Assembly: GCF_014805625.2 (NCBI RefSeq)
Contig: NW_023998464.1
Location: 5,557,316-5,621,315, forward strand
Direction: 5' to 3'
Source of the DNA: Glossina fuscipes
Lineage: Eukaryota > Arthropoda > Insecta > Diptera > Glossinidae
Length of the DNA: 64,000 nt
Shown: positions 12,181 through 25,812 of the stretch, piece by piece
Layout: the number at the start of each line of letters is the position of its first letter
Numbering within the stretch: the stretch's first letter is position 1
Position numbers and translations under genes: made by a program
The notes under the pieces: generated by a model
Database searches by the model: none
Seen by the model: only the letters and a program-made list of their open reading frames with translations
Told to the model about the DNA's origin: nothing

Positions 12181-15080
12181 TGAGAAAAAATGCAGAGAGG
12201 GAGTGATAGATACGCGGTACCCCAAATGGTTAGATTCAGCACTTTTCGTGCTATCACTAATTAGTCTGCATTGTCAATTTTATTTAATTTACTAATGAAA
12301 AACTTGCTAAGAAAGCAATTAAAAAAGATGCAAGAGAAGCTTTTCTGAAGACGATTTCAGGCGATTTCATGCTCTGCTGCACCTTATTTTGTTTCTGTAT
12401 AGCTGTTATTGTTATGATAGTTGTTTGTTGAAATTGATCGTAGCTCGCCTATAAACAGATGTTACTCTGATCCTATTAATGTAACATTTGCCCTGACTTG
12501 TTTAAAAACGACTTATTTGAAAATGAAATTCAAAGTAGAATCGGATATAATTGAAAACAAATTTCGCTAACGTTTGGATAATTATTTTTGCTAAGTACGC
12601 CCTTTTTCCGAAGGCGCGACAAGCATTGCTTCATTTCAACCTTAATCCCATTTTGTGTTGATTTGGCTGATTCTTACTTTACGAAGCTCGTATTGTAGTC
12701 GCGAAAAAAGAATAACTTTTTTAATTTTTATGATAAGCTACATAAACGGAATCCTAACGCGATGTTAGGAAATCTTCTCACCTCTCAGCCTTTAGCACGT
12801 CCTCATAGATGTAACGTCTGTTTTTAAATAACATGTTGTTAATGGACTACACTACTAGGGTTTTTGGCAGAAATTTTTCCTAATTATTAAAAGGTTATTA
12901 ATTTAACACAAAACCATAGATAATTATTTCATTTTCGTTTTCTTTGTTTTTTGTCTGTCTATCTTAAAAGAAACAAACACATTTTCTTTAATATCGCTGA
13001 GCTTTAATAAACGGATCTTCAGCGTTGATTTATTAATTGAGAAAGATTTGCTCTAAGACGCTAAGTCTTTTCCACTGTACACATTTAGTATCATAATGGA
13101 TACGAATTGATATGAAGGGTACCAGTATGCTAGATTCTTCTTTTCGTTTGCAGCACGCAAAAATTTCATAAAATTAAAGAAATGTTTTAAAGATATTTGC
13201 ATACATACATATTCATAATCAGTGCCATTTTCCAAGTAAGCTCTGTCTGTTCTGTATGTTTAGCGACTGTGTAGCTGTGTTTCCATTTTTATGTGGGCTA
13301 AAGGCAGCTTTTGGGGTTTAACCATTTGCAACCGCAAACGTGGAGACAGAAGAATGAAACTTGACGTATTTATAATTGGCAAACAGACACACATATCAAA
13401 TTTGCAAATTGGCGCCCGCAACCCGAAAATTGTAATATACAATAGTTGTTGGTCTAAAAGTGTTCCATGGCCTTTGTTTGTTTTACTTATCAGGTTCAAA
13501 TAGCTTGGATTGTCCGAATGTTTGATGTGAATTTATCAGTGATCAGTGGTCAAAACCATTTCACTAACTATTTACGAAGGCATGTGAAGAAATGCTCTCT
13601 AGGGTCATTCAAAGCAAAAAAAGGAAAACTTATTCGAAATTCTCACAGATAAAAGAACTCTTTATAACTTTTGTCTATTTAAGATTCATCCGTAAGGAAG
13701 TAGTTTTTTGTTTGATTCAAAAATTTTAAAATCTGTGATATCGTGTGGTTTTATCACCAAGCACACTATATGCATTGACATTGACATAAAGACGCGTACG
13801 TGTATAAAAAACCAATCCACGCGCCGACCCTTGTTCGAACTCTCGTGTCTTGCAAGGGGCTTAAGTTTACCAAATAAGATTTTCCTTAAGATTAGATGTT
13901 GGGTATCAGAGTCGTTTTCTAAGGCGATTAAGCATAATTTTCTTTTTCGTTATTATTTCGTTTAATGACTTAACAACCGACAGGCGCCAAGTAACTCGTA
14001 TAATTTGTTACTTAAATCTTTTATTGATATCCTCTGACCAGGGAAGGATTTAATATCTTTAAATGTTTATCAAATTTCCTATATATTTCTTGGTCTTTTT
14101 CTCTTTCTCTTACCGTGAGATAATCATTTTTCTATGGCTCTTAAAATTCATGTGGTGTACGCAGTTTTAACATTTGCGCTTTAGTAAAGTAATTAAAAAT
14201 TTTTCTTTTCATTGCTTTTAAAAGTATTAAAGAAAAAATAAATAAATAAAGAGGAAGATTACTGTAATAAAAATAGCAAATTAAAACTGTAATGAAATCG
14301 TCTCTTCTAGCTTTCCCTTTTTCTCTCTTTTCATAAAAAATATTATTAAATGTATACAAAGAGCTTTAAAAAAAAGGAAAAGTTTTACGAACACTTTTAA
14401 ACCTGAAAAGCAGCTGTTAGAGTACATATAAAAATACAAGGGTAGTATATACGGACTAAAGTACTTAACCTTAAGCTAAGCGTACGCACACACATTATCA
14501 TAATGTAGACAGCATATAAATAAAACTAAACATGTTCTAAATCATTATGTGCTGGATAAGTGTTAGTAACATGAACACACAGTCTTTATTAAAGAACACT
14601 TGCATTACGAACACGAACAACTCGTCCACTTACGGAACAGCTAACACCGCCACTGCTACCATTATCACCATCATTATCAACTTTCAACAGCTACACTCTT
14701 GTGTAATGTTGTAAATACGTACATGTATATATATGTATATATGTTTATAAACATAGGTTGGTTTATGTACACCAGCAATCGTGTGTTGGTCGTGCATTTA
14801 GTAAACAAAAGTGACAAAGAAAGAACAACAACCAAATAGTTGCAACTTCATATGTAGCAGAGGGCGAAGTGTGAGTTTATAAAAATTATTGAGAAAACGT
14901 AAGAAAGGAACAAAGAAAAAAACTAACACTGCGCCACGACTACTGCATACTAAAGAGAATTTTTATGTGTTTGCATGTGCATGTAATGTTTTATATAAGT
15001 ACGCGTAAATTGCATACAAGAGCTACGTTAACGTTTATGAAGGCGAAAAAATGTAATAAACAAAACTAAAAGTAAAATAA
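12181..15080. other. AT-rich DNA without a recognisable gene
   Basis: Short frames only, none above about 85 codons, and none with a recognisable domain. The first few hundred bases could hold further decayed sequence of copy 3, but I could not align them with confidence. Confidence 0.55.
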
Positions 15081-15171
15081 AACAAATTAAAAATTGAAAT
15101 TATACGTACAAGAACAAGAAAACAAAAAACAAAAATCTAAAAAAAAACAAATTAAAAATTGAAATTATACG
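15081..15171. repeat. Direct repeat, 26 bases with a 65-base period
   Basis: The 26 bases at 15081-15106 (containing ATTAAAAATTGAAATTATAC) recur exactly at 15146-15171, separated by an A-rich spacer. This looks like a local duplication by slippage or repair. Confidence 0.85.
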
Positions 15172-17171
15172 GAAAACATGCAATACAGACTTTATGGTAA
15201 CCACTAGGGTCAACTACCCAAAACTATAAAGTATTCTTGAAGCTTTATACCGCAAAATATCTCGATATATTTTAACGAATTTTCTTGGTTCTTTTATTGG
15301 TATTGTATGTAAAGATACAATTTTTTTTAAATTTTACTAGAAATACCCACAAATATCCAGCCCCCACCAACAAAGTATGAAGATATCGAGTCATTTCTTT
15401 GTGGCATATAGAGAAAAATGCTTTTTATGTAATTCTTATGTCTTGCGAGCGATTACTGTTCTGAGCTCTTTTAATTGTTCTTGCATAAAGTAAATTGTTC
15501 CACTTGAATTTTGCTTGGACTCTACTCCCTCCCTCCATTTTGCTTACAAACATGTACACATTATAAAGTCACTACCATAGCTAAAGCAAACTAATTCTGG
15601 TACTCTATTTGACGCTAGCAAACATAATGACTTGAAAACCTAAGCAAAAAAAACGAAAACACCATCGAAACTTGAAAGATGTTCCAACAAAGGCTTGACT
15701 TAAGAACTTTAGTTCTAAGAAAATGCATAAAATTTGTACGGGAAAAAATTCCCGCTATCGTTCGTAATTCGCGCAGAAGCAAAAGTACGACATTCTTACA
15801 ATTTCTGTAACCTAGTCTGAGAGGGAGAGAATACTAACGCAGTCGTTTCCTTGTCAATATCAATAAAGCTCACCGAAAGCCACATGACGCATGCAAATCA
15901 ACATTAAATGCTGACTCGGTGTACCTTGATCCGCCAGTTCATCCATCACTCGTTTGTTATTGAAATTTTGAAATTAAAATCTTTAAAATTTAAAAAGTCG
16001 AACATAAGCCTAAATAAGATGAAATAGAATCTAAATAAATTATAATAATAATAAGTTAGTTGCGATTAAAAAAGTTAAAACTCACATTTTAAAACTTCGT
16101 TTACCCAAGTTAAAAATAATCTTTAGATTATTTAGTATATTTGTGACCAGCTTTATAAATAAGCAAAACTCCGACAATATATGCAGATAATTTCAAAGGT
16201 CGGATTCCAATAACAAAAGCAACGGATCAATTCACCTGATGGGTATCCAAAGTTCGACCCAAAACCCGTATGCAATAGTTTTGATATCTGTTTGGTTTGT
16301 CTTTGTGTTTACCATCGAAATTCTGGCTTTTTCCAAATGCATACATGTGTGCTGGTGGCAAAGATTTTAATTTTTCTCTAAATATCTACAATTGTTACTT
16401 AAACAAAATATATAAAAGTTTGCATTTTCGAGGACTTTTTTTTTCTTTTTGCGTTCTCTTCATTGCACTCGTAATTCTTGTTTAAAGTAGTTTTCTGCAG
16501 TGGTTGGATATTTGTTGTTGTTTAACAATTTGGGTGTGTTCATGTACAATTTACAATTTTAAGAGTACTTCTTTGTAAATATCTTGTACCAGTGGACGCA
16601 TGTGTGTTAAGTCGTTCACATCGTTTGCGATTTCAAAAATTGGTTAAACGAACCGCAACAGTTACTGTCTGATAATCTTATGGGATTTCGAGATAACATC
16701 CAACGTATAAGAAGCCTTTCTGTACTTTCAACTTTTTGCTCCTCCTAGTCCATATCTCTATATAACCGCTTGGGTTTAGTGCTGTTTATCCCTTTGCTTT
16801 ATAAGTCAATACAATTCTATCCTCCATGTCAATCAATTACCCCTTTAATGGCTTACGTATCAATCAATTATAAGTTTCAAGTAAGAATTTTGAATTCCTT
16901 TCAAACATAATACCTCAAATTTAGTCTAAATTACAAATTTTTCTCATAGGTATAGAGAAGAAAGTGCTTTTAAACCCACTGCCTCACTTGGTTGAAGAGT
17001 CAATGTTTTGTAAAAACTCTCTTAAAGTAACTAAAAAATTAATATCAAAAGTGTGCAATTTATGTAACCTTAAATTTAATGTATTGCGTTATTTATTAAC
17101 AGTCTTAACTCACTTTCAGAAAGACTTCGCGACATCTTTATAATATAATCCTTTTTTTAAAAACGTGTAAA
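15172..17171. other. AT-rich DNA without a recognisable gene
   Basis: No frame over about 65 codons and nothing resembling an RNA gene or transposon protein. Confidence 0.55.
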
Positions 17172-17513
17172 AACATTACGCTGGACCAAGGTCCACAAGT
17201 TAATGCCATGCATCACTTTGCTTAAGACAGTTACATATACAACTTTTTTAAAAAAAATATAGCTCATAGACAAAGTGGCCCGAACGAGCCCATTTTCAAT
17301 AACTTCCGTCCGTCCTTGAGCCAAAATATGTCAATGTACAAATTTCACCGAACTGTCTCAAAAATTCCAACCTGCAGATCGAAAGCAAAGATACATGGGC
17401 GGAGGGGTGGACGGACAAGCTTAGTAAAAAGTAGATCTACCGGAAATCCTTATATTCGTTGAATACATTCGCACAAACTTCATACACCCTGCACCAAAAG
17501 TGGTGCAGGATGT
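17172..17513 (+). repeat. Interspersed repeat R1, long copy with terminal hairpin
   Basis: This aligns with 58298-58531: both have GTGGACC/CTGGACC..GGTCC/GGACC near the start, a CACTTTGCTTAA/CAACTTCGCTTAA segment, a GTGGCCCGAACGAGCCC/GTGGTCCAATCCGATCC segment, TGTACAAATTTCACC/CGTACAAAGCTTCATC and ACGGAC/CAGACAG near the end. The copy ends in a perfect 8-base inverted repeat, CCTGCACC with AAAAGT loop and GGTGCAGG (17488-17509). No coding capacity. It is likely a non-autonomous element; the class is unresolved. Confidence 0.6.
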
Positions 17514-20500
17514 AATAATCAATTCAAATCAAAAAAACGTCATTTTCTAAACCTCATTATAAAATCGATGTATATCAAGCGACTGGAGATGTGGCCGTTT
17601 AACGCAGCAGAAGATGAAAGTTCAGCTCTTCTAATATCTCCTACAGGAATTTATCAATATGTTGGTTGACGAGCGAAGTCTTAGTGAAAAATAACAGTGT
17701 TGTAATGTTTACAATATTTTAGTTAATTTTTCGTCGGCGGTTGTTGTGCTGATATCTTTATTAATAACCTTGCAATAGCCTATATGCAAAACTTCCATGC
17801 AAATTGCAGTTCTACAGTGGATATCCGTTTCAGCATCGTGCCCCTTTAAAGTATGTTCATTTTTAATTGCTGACCGCATTAGCCGCAGAAGATGAAGTTT
17901 GTACTAAATAATGTATTTTCGGAATATTATTCATAACGACACTTAAGGCTTAATAAACATAGGTTGTGGTATGCGGTCGATAGAAGTTTTAGGTAGGCAG
18001 AGTATTTTCTATATTATCTATTATCTATATACGCACGAGTAGCGTCTTCACTTGAAAACAGCGCGATTTTAGATTACAGGTTCAATAAATTAATAGCTCT
18101 GTTCGAAAATATGGTTTACATTTCATAGCACAAGTAGTGGTAGAAGGTAGGCAGCCTTAAAGATTGCACTTGCACTATAATCTAATAAGAAATCATTCAA
18201 TCATGGAAGAAGACGGGAAATTTTGATCCGAACAGAATAGTCGGACTTACAATCGTGATAATGTCCAATAAAAAATGTAGAAACTTCAATACGATTTTAT
18301 CGTATTTTCCAGGAGCTGCGAGTTTATCATTAAATTAACCCTTTTCGGTATTATTCTTTTTTAATCTATAAGAGTTATACTCACTAAAAATAAGGTCGTA
18401 GTTCTAAATTTATATAAGAGATATTAATTAATACCCCATGAAGGTATAGGTTTTAATTCAAATAAAAAAAAGAGAAATTTTGAAGAATAAAGCGAAAGCC
18501 TGATAAAGCGCTCAAAACAATTTTGTTTTTACTGCTCCTCTCTTGTCGTATTGATTATATTTTCGCACGTAGAAAGTATGCTGGCAAGGTGCTCGCCAGA
18601 GAACCTTATCTTTAAGCTGAAGAGAATTTCAATAGCAAAAAAATCGAAAGAAGAGGTAGAGCAAAGTCGGAAAAATATATCATTGATACAGCAATGTTTA
18701 AAGGATTATTAGGAGTTTTGCAAAAGTCGGTTCTACGATTTTTGACTTTTTATTCAAATTTTAAACAATTTAAAAGGTGTCATAGCTGGTGAATTATAAA
18801 TGTATATCATATTTTCGGACAAAGACAGCATGTATTTTTTAATTCGAAATGTCAGCAGGCAAATTTATCATGTTTAAAATTTATCTTTAAAGGAAGCCAA
18901 GTTTACATCCAACTTTTGTACACACATAAAATTTTATTCTTTAAATGACGTATAATGTAGGAGAGGGTTCGGCTTGAACTTGAATGTGCTTTCTGTCTCT
19001 CTTTTCTCGTTTCCCTTTTTTTTATTTTTCAACTTTCCCACTGAATAAATGTTTAAAATTAATGCCTCTGTGTAAGGAATAGGAATCGTATGGCCAATAT
19101 TTTTCTCTTTGCAAGTGTTTAATGTGATTTGCAATAAAGTTATTTGTGGTTATATTATTTCTTAAAAGTTTTGCTTGAATTGTTAGAAAATTTTCCTACC
19201 AATAAAGAGTAAGAAAAAGAAAAAACCGTTGTGCTCTGGTAAGAAAATATATTTCAAAGCAGCTAAAACCACACGTCGAGAATATGAATACGAGGTATAA
19301 TGCATTCAACAACAAGAAATCTGATTACAGATTAGTGTATACAATATCCGGAATTATTGTATAAATCTGCATAGTGTGATCTTCACGACGAACTCAACAC
19401 CTACCATCAAAAAAACAGCCCATCATGTACAAACATCACACCTTATAGCCTTGTATTGAAGCCAAATAATATAAGGTGTTTAATTAAGGGTTACCATTTA
19501 TTTACTTATTTTGCCTTATCTTTGTATACAGTCGCACACGATATAAGTTAAAATTCTGCTTATAGCAACTATTTTTAGAAATTTAAATATATGGGGAAAA
19601 ACATCCCAATTTAAGACTGTAGTGCGGCCAAACTAGAAGACGGAGTAGGTTTCCAAATCCAACTATATCTTAATTTTAAATATTTAACTGTAGGTGTCTT
19701 TGCTTTAATGTTCGCATCCCTGTTATCTTAACAACTATTGTCGACCTTGTATACATAATTACTTGGTTTATTTTATTTAACTGAATTTTGAAGAGTAGTT
19801 GAATTTAAAATTGCAAAAATATTTTTTCCGTATGTTGCTGATAACCGGGTCCTAAGTAATCGAGACGTACTATTTCACTTGCCACGTTCGACTAGAAAAT
19901 CTATTGAGTTTTGACATCGATAAAATAAAAAGTTGATGGTGATGGTTGATGGCGCATTGCATGAGCCTTAGAGGGTTGGACGAAAAAAGAATTGAAAATC
20001 TTTGATAATATCTTGACTGATATTTCGAGCTAGAAAGGATTTGCTATGCTCAGAGTCCTGAAAAATGTCAATTGTTGAAAGAACGCTTTCAACCGCCTAA
20101 AAATAACCTTGGAGACATTTTCGCAAATCCTTAAGAAAAGAATGCTTCAACGATTTAGGTCAAGTACTGGCGTAATTGCATTTCAATCAATATGACTTAC
20201 TTTCAAGATGGCGAGCATAAACTTTGTTAAATTGTTTGTTTTCTGAACAAAGCGCTTGTTCGCATCGTGTCCGCTCGTACGGTTGCAATTATCGATTCAT
20301 TGACCTTTTATTTTGACGTAAACAACTTGCCACGGGATGCTGCCTTAAAATGAATCGCAATGAAATAAGAAAACTAAAACAATAATATATTATTTACTCT
20401 GACAGTTGAACATAAATCATAAGCATTTCTTGACAGCTATGGTAGTGAAAAATTGTTTTGTTTTAAAATAAAAATATGCTGTAGTTAAGTTAGCTTAACC

Positions 20501-23500
20501 AGTTTGACTTGTTTTTGGTTTGAAGAAATTCATTTATTTTTCACGAAACAATTATTTAAGATTCCGCCACGCTCACAAACATAGCAAGGCAAAGATATAG
20601 AAAACTTGTTAGCAAACAAGTAAAATTAATTTTCAAATTAATTAATTGATTAATATTTAATTAAATAAATTGCAATTTTCCCTACGCATATCTACTTTAA
20701 AATACCCACTAACAATAAAAAAAAAGGAAATTTTATCGCTCTTAGAGCCCCCTTAAGTAATTCTTATGAAACTGGAACATAAATTCTGTCGATCTTAATT
20801 TTCACTTCATTAAGCACCTCATTTACAACTTATGAAAGAACAAATCCCTTATGAATATATCAATAATCACGAGTGCACGTGATTCTGGGATAACTTTTCA
20901 TAATAACTTTGGCAATAATTTCATTTATTATGGTCAGCGTAGCACATTATTGCTAAATTTTCCACGCAACCCCAAAAACAGTGAACTATTCGAGCAATAA
21001 TGCTTAGAGGGTCAAATTTAATGGTGTAAAGCCTTAGCGTGCAGCGCGCAGTTGTAACTATAGACACTTCCAAATGTTCAAATACAGGCGTATTCTACAG
21101 TCCATGGAATTTCGCATAAACGAAAGTTTGTATTGTTGAAAACATAACAATAACAACCACATCCCAAGTGAAAAATTAAAGGATAACAATATGAGACTTA
21201 AATGCTAGACTAAAACATACTCGCGAACACCAACACATTCATATATGGATTTACTGTCACAAGACACAGGAAGGATTTCATAACGTTACCGAACTATAAC
21301 TAACTGGCAGACAATACGATAACCATTGTAAATATAAAATGTTTGCAGCGATTCCCTCGCTTGTGATATATTTCTAATGTGCTGTCATAGTTACCGTCAC
21401 CAGCGTTGTCATCTAACTTTAGCAAAAACAATTGTGTACTGTGTGTACAATTTTCCATTCCGTGTTTTTTTTTTTTTATGCGTGTTTGTGTGAACATTTC
21501 AATGCTTCTATTTTTATATTCTATTGTTTTAAGCTTAACGTCAGCTGTCATTTATTCGTCGCGGCTTGTTAGCCAACATATGAAGCATATCATAAATCCA
21601 ACATAACTGCAATATATGTACATAGCTAGCTGCTATACGTTCCATTCCAGCAAACTATGAACAAATTTTTACAATTTGTTATTGCATTTTTCAAGCGAGC
21701 ATTACAATGTTTCTATTAACCACACATGATCTCTAGCCCGTTAAACGTTTGGGAATTTTTAACTGTTTTTCCTGCTGCGATGGCATGCTTACGGTATGCT
21801 GCTATATGTAGAAGGGAGCATGAAGGGTGCATACGTACTTGGTTATGTGGGTTAGGTTTGCGTCTATGGCTGTTGTCAGTTTCAGAGTTTAAATAATGGT
21901 TAATAAAAGGTCTCTCATGTGTTAAGTCAAAAAATATACAAAACAATAGCAAGCCATTTTAAATAAGACTTTATCTGGTATACCGATAAACCTAAGCCTC
22001 CACCACATATTGTATATGCGCCCAAATCTCTCTCAAAAAAAAAAGACTTTTGCACAATGTTCATATGGTTATAAATTGTTAATGATAGACTTGTTTTCCC
22101 ATCCGACCTCTTCGTGTTAAATTGCTTTGTGACCCAATCCAAAATATTGCTTTATTATTTATCAGAAAAATGTCTATTGATTATAACCTTCGAGAGAAGC
22201 TTTGAATAAAAACAATGGTGTAGTTGGAGAGTTCATTAGGTGAAAGAAAGAGAAGATCAAGAATGAAAAGGTTATTATTCATCCACTCTTACTCTTAATG
22301 AATGATTACTCAGGTGTAATCAGATGTGCGTACAGTCCTTCTATGCTCACATTGATTGCAGTTTTTAAGCACATACTATTAGCCACTTCTGACAAGGCAA
22401 ACTTAAAAAAGAGCAACAGTAAAAAAATGTTTGATTGAAAATAACCAAACAATTCATCTGGAATAGTAAATTTTAAGTTAGCAATGCATAAAGTGCTGGA
22501 TAGGCTGTCTTTTAGGTGAGCGAAATTAGCTTACTTATAAATACTTACCTTCAGTTGAGTGAATGCGCTCGCTGCAGCCCAATCCACTACATCGTACAAA
22601 ATCCTCTATTTAGAGCTCGATAGATGCTTGAACGGAAGCGGCACGGATTCACATGATTGCTGAGTAACTTTTGAGCTTTTTCAAGAATTGCTATCTATCT
22701 ACTGCTATCTATCTATCTCACTATACCGATAAAGTAGACAAGATAGTTGGAGATCTAGATCAATCAATCAATCAATTGAAGTCGGGCTTTTGTTGTGAAG
22801 AGCATCCAGTATCGTTCTAAGGTGCGCTCTAACGTAAACAGGTATCTTTTTCTACTGGTGTCGTCTATTGATGGTTGGTTGAAGTGGAAAAGGCCAAGGC
22901 TGAAATTCCAACGAGCGTGCATACTAACGGTGCATTGCAAGTGCTATAAGTGAAACTGTGTTTGTTGAAATGACTTGGCGTTAACATAAAAGCTATTCGT
23001 TATGAAACCAAAAGTAAAAATCTGCTTTCATTAGACAACGTTTCTTTTGCTAATAAAGGAGCCAGTGTCAGGCTTCTGTAAAATTTATCTAAATTTCCTC
23101 TTCCGATGAAAGTTCAAACGTTTTTCTACCATGTAGATAGTAAAGTTAGGGTACTAAATTAATCAAGTATAAGGAGAAGAACATATGTTGTACTCTTGAC
23201 AAACACAGTGGATCAATTCGCAGAAATGGAAAATTAATTTCATTTCCAATGTTTGCTCTTAATTGCTACATTCGTTTCACGAGTGTAAGTATCCTTGAGC
23301 GTTCAAAATATCTTGTATCTAAAAAGTAGAAAAGTGTTACTTTAAACTCGTTTTGCATTGAAAGCAAAATTCTTTTTTGAAAGCTTTTTAAAAGAAGTGA
23401 ATTTGATGGGAACTCATTTTCATTCTTATAGCAAATCTTAAGAGCCATATTATTATTTTGTAAGAAATCTGTCTCCTAGCTGCAAGTCAAATTAAACTCT

Positions 23501-23564
23501 TTCAACGTTGCTTTATCCCTAAATTTTTGTTTAGCTTTTAAAAATAAAATTATTTAATTATTTT
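17514..23564. other. 6 kb of AT-rich DNA without a recognisable gene
   Basis: Frames stay at or below about 83 codons, many opposed by equally open frames on the other strand. CTAT and CAAT tetranucleotide runs lie at 22691-22718 and 22761-22777. I see no transposon protein, RNA gene or convincing exon. Confidence 0.55.
22691..22777. repeat. CTAT and CAAT tetranucleotide repeats
   Basis: Interrupted CTAT units occupy 22691-22718 and about four CAAT units 22761-22777. These are simple sequence repeats in non-coding DNA. Confidence 0.85.
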
Positions 23565-25489
23565 CAATTAAATACTACAAGAATAGGAAAAACAAGCTTT
23601 TCAAAAAATTTTCGAAAAGTGGTTCTTCTTTCGACTATTTCGCTTACTCTGTTGCAAGGCATAAATTTAATTCCCTCAACCGCCAATACTACTGCAGATA
23701 CCTTCAGTTTGTTAAATCCTCCTTGTTTGCTAACCCTAAATACTTTTTTAATTTCGTTAATTCCAAAAGAAAAATCTCCATAAACCCGTCGTTTGTGTCT
23801 TTTAATGGCTCCGAGTCCTCGGATGATTTTGAATCCTCAAATCTCTTTGCGGAATACTTCCGACGGAACTTTTCAACTGCCAATTTTGATTTATCGGAAA
23901 ATTATCCATATTCGATTTCTAATTCGGTTTCAATTCCTAACTTTGTTATATCGGAAAATGACGTTTTTGAAGGATTGAACTCTCTGAAATATAATTGTTC
24001 GCCTGGACCCGATGGCATCCCCTCATGTGTACTTATATCGTGTGCTGGCGAGCTTTGTGATGTTATCTCAAAGATTTTTAATAAGTCTTTGAATTTAGGT
24101 GTTTTCCCTTTGTGTTGGAAGACTTCTTTCCTTATTCCTATTCACAAAAGTGGTAGTAGGCAACTTGTAGAGAACTACAGAGGCATCGCCAAGTTGAGTG
24201 TCTTACCTAAACTGTCCGAGCGAATTGTGGCTCAGCATATAGCCTTTTCCATGAAATTGTATATTTCTCCTTTCCAGCATGGTTTTCGAAAGGGAAGATC
24301 TACGGTGACCAATCTGTTAGAGTTTACTTCTCATGTTTCCAAGGCTTTTTCTAGTGGTTCTCGCACTGATGTCATTTACACTGACTTTAGCAAAGCGTTT
24401 GATATGGTTAATCATAGACTACTTAGATTTAAACTCCAGACCTCTGGCTTTCCTCTCTTCTTAGTGGAATGGTAAAGCTCTTATCTGCATGGTAGATCAT
24501 TCAGGGTTTTGTTTAACCTCATTACCTCGGATGAATTCCCCGTGACGTCTGGCGTACCTCAAGGTAGCCACTTTGGACCTATTTTATTTAATTTATACAT
24601 CAATGATTTGCCCTCCGTGATTAAATTCAGTGAGATTTTAATGTAACCTGATGATGTGAAACTGTTTTCTTCTTTTTCCGTAGAATCGTAATCACATCAT
24701 CTTCAAAGTGATTTGAACAATTTGGTTGCATGGTGCTCTCTCAATCTTCTGAAACTAAATCTAAATAAATGTAAGAAGCTTTCTTTCTTAAGAAGGAAGT
24801 CGTTCAGTACTCAATACTTCATTGATTCGCACAGGTTGGAAGACGTCGATTCGTTCATAGATTTAGGCGTTCTACTCGATTATAGGTTACGTTTCAATTT
24901 GCATATTGAGTCCTCGTTAAGCAAAGCTAGGTCCGCGCTTGGTTTTATAAGGAGGTGGTCCAAAGAGCTTGATGATCTTTATATTACGAAAAGGCTTTAC
25001 ACGTGTTTGGTTAGACCTATACTTGAGTATGCCTCTGTTGTGTGGTCTCCTTCATATAGGTGCTACGTAGATTCAATTGAATCTTTACAAAAGCAATTCT
25101 TGCTGTTTGCCCTTAGGAATTTGGGTTGGGACCCGATTTCCCCTCTTCCATCCTATGAAAATAGGTTGCTTCTGTTATCCTTACCGTCACTCGAGAAACG
25201 TAGATTTGTTCTTGGGGTTTCCTTCTTAATCAAATTAATATATGGTGCAATTGACTCGCCCGCATTACTTCGTGAGATAGGCTTTAATGTCCCTAACCGC
25301 TTCTTTAGGCACTTTATGTTGATAAAGCTTAGTCAATGCAAATATAATTTTGAACTGCTTAACCCGCTCAGAGTTGTTTGCAAGAACCTAAATGACGTCT
25401 ATCATTTATTCTCATTAACGGACTCTTTAAAGTCCATTAAAGCAACATTGCTTAATTTGCGCGATTTACCTATGTCGTACTTAAACTGA
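23565..25489 (+). pseudogene. Reverse transcriptase pseudogene of family A copy 1
   Basis: A single frame can be followed from about 23565 to the TGA at 25487-25489, about 640 codons, broken by three TAA stops at 24473-24475, 24644-24646 and 24689-24691. Landmarks of a Jockey-type RT, in order: PGPDGIPSCVL (from 24002), IPIHKSGSRQLVENYRGIAK (from about 24137), QHGFRKGRSTVTNL (about 24278), motif A IYTDFSKAFD with the catalytic Asp codon at 24383, motif B VPQGSH (from 24554), then the YADD box, and the C-terminal RPILEYASVVWSP (about 25013). The YADD tyrosine codon has become TAA and the alanine a proline (stop-P-D-D), so the enzyme is dead. No frameshift is needed, which suggests only moderate age. 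Host: an RT that would copy element RNA at a chromosomal nick. Confidence 0.93.
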
Positions 25490-25786
25490 CTTAACCTTAA
25501 ATATGTCATTATGAGTCGAAAATTAATTTGTTGTTAACAATTATCGGTTGTCAAGCTTATGCATGTTTGCGATGGCTTAGGGGTTCACTTGCAATTTGGT
25601 CCTGTATCGGTTGTGGGTGTGGCTCTATGCTAATTATGTACATGCTTTTTTTTTTCTTTTTTTTTCCTCCTTATTTGTTTTATTGTACTTATACTAAGTT
25701 TTATTATTAATTAATTTTAAGATTTACTTAAGAGTCAATTGAACTCGACTGCCATTTTGTTTTAGTTGAGTTTCTTGTATAAGTGG

Positions 25787-25812
25787 AATAAATAAATAAA
25801 TAAATAAATAAA
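25787..25812. repeat. (AATA)n tail of copy 1
   Basis: About six and a half AATA units close the element. Simple-repeat tails of this kind mark the 3' ends of several non-LTR lineages. Confidence 0.85.

Larger units (their letters stand above)
23565..25812 (+). mobile_element. Copy 1 of Jockey-like non-LTR retrotransposon family A
   Basis: This is a 5'-truncated non-LTR element. Similarity to copy 2 starts abruptly at about 23565, inside the linker between endonuclease and reverse transcriptase. It continues through RT, a C-terminal region and a roughly 300-base 3' UTR, and ends in an (AATA)n tail at 25787-25812 instead of poly(A). Such truncation is the usual result of target-primed reverse transcription that stops early. 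The 3' UTR contains a block (25524-25630) and a pyrimidine tract (about 25644-25675) shared with copy 3. A 12-base match, TAAATTTTTGTT, lies at 23520-23531 and 25825-25836; it might be a target-site duplication but sits 33 and 12 bases away from the edges I can define. Confidence 0.93.

Noticed and set aside
13405..13430. TTGGCGCCCGCAAC, resembling an LTR-retroelement primer binding site
   Set aside because: No LTR, polypurine tract or gag/pol remnant lies on either side, so it is likely coincidence.
25528..25710. 60-codon plus-strand ORF (TIIGCQAYACLRW..) resembling a minus-strand ORF at 11019-10780
   Set aside because: The resemblance is real at DNA level but comes from the shared 3' UTR of family A copies 1 and 3. 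It lies after the RT stop codon and ends in a T-rich tract, so it is not a protein gene.
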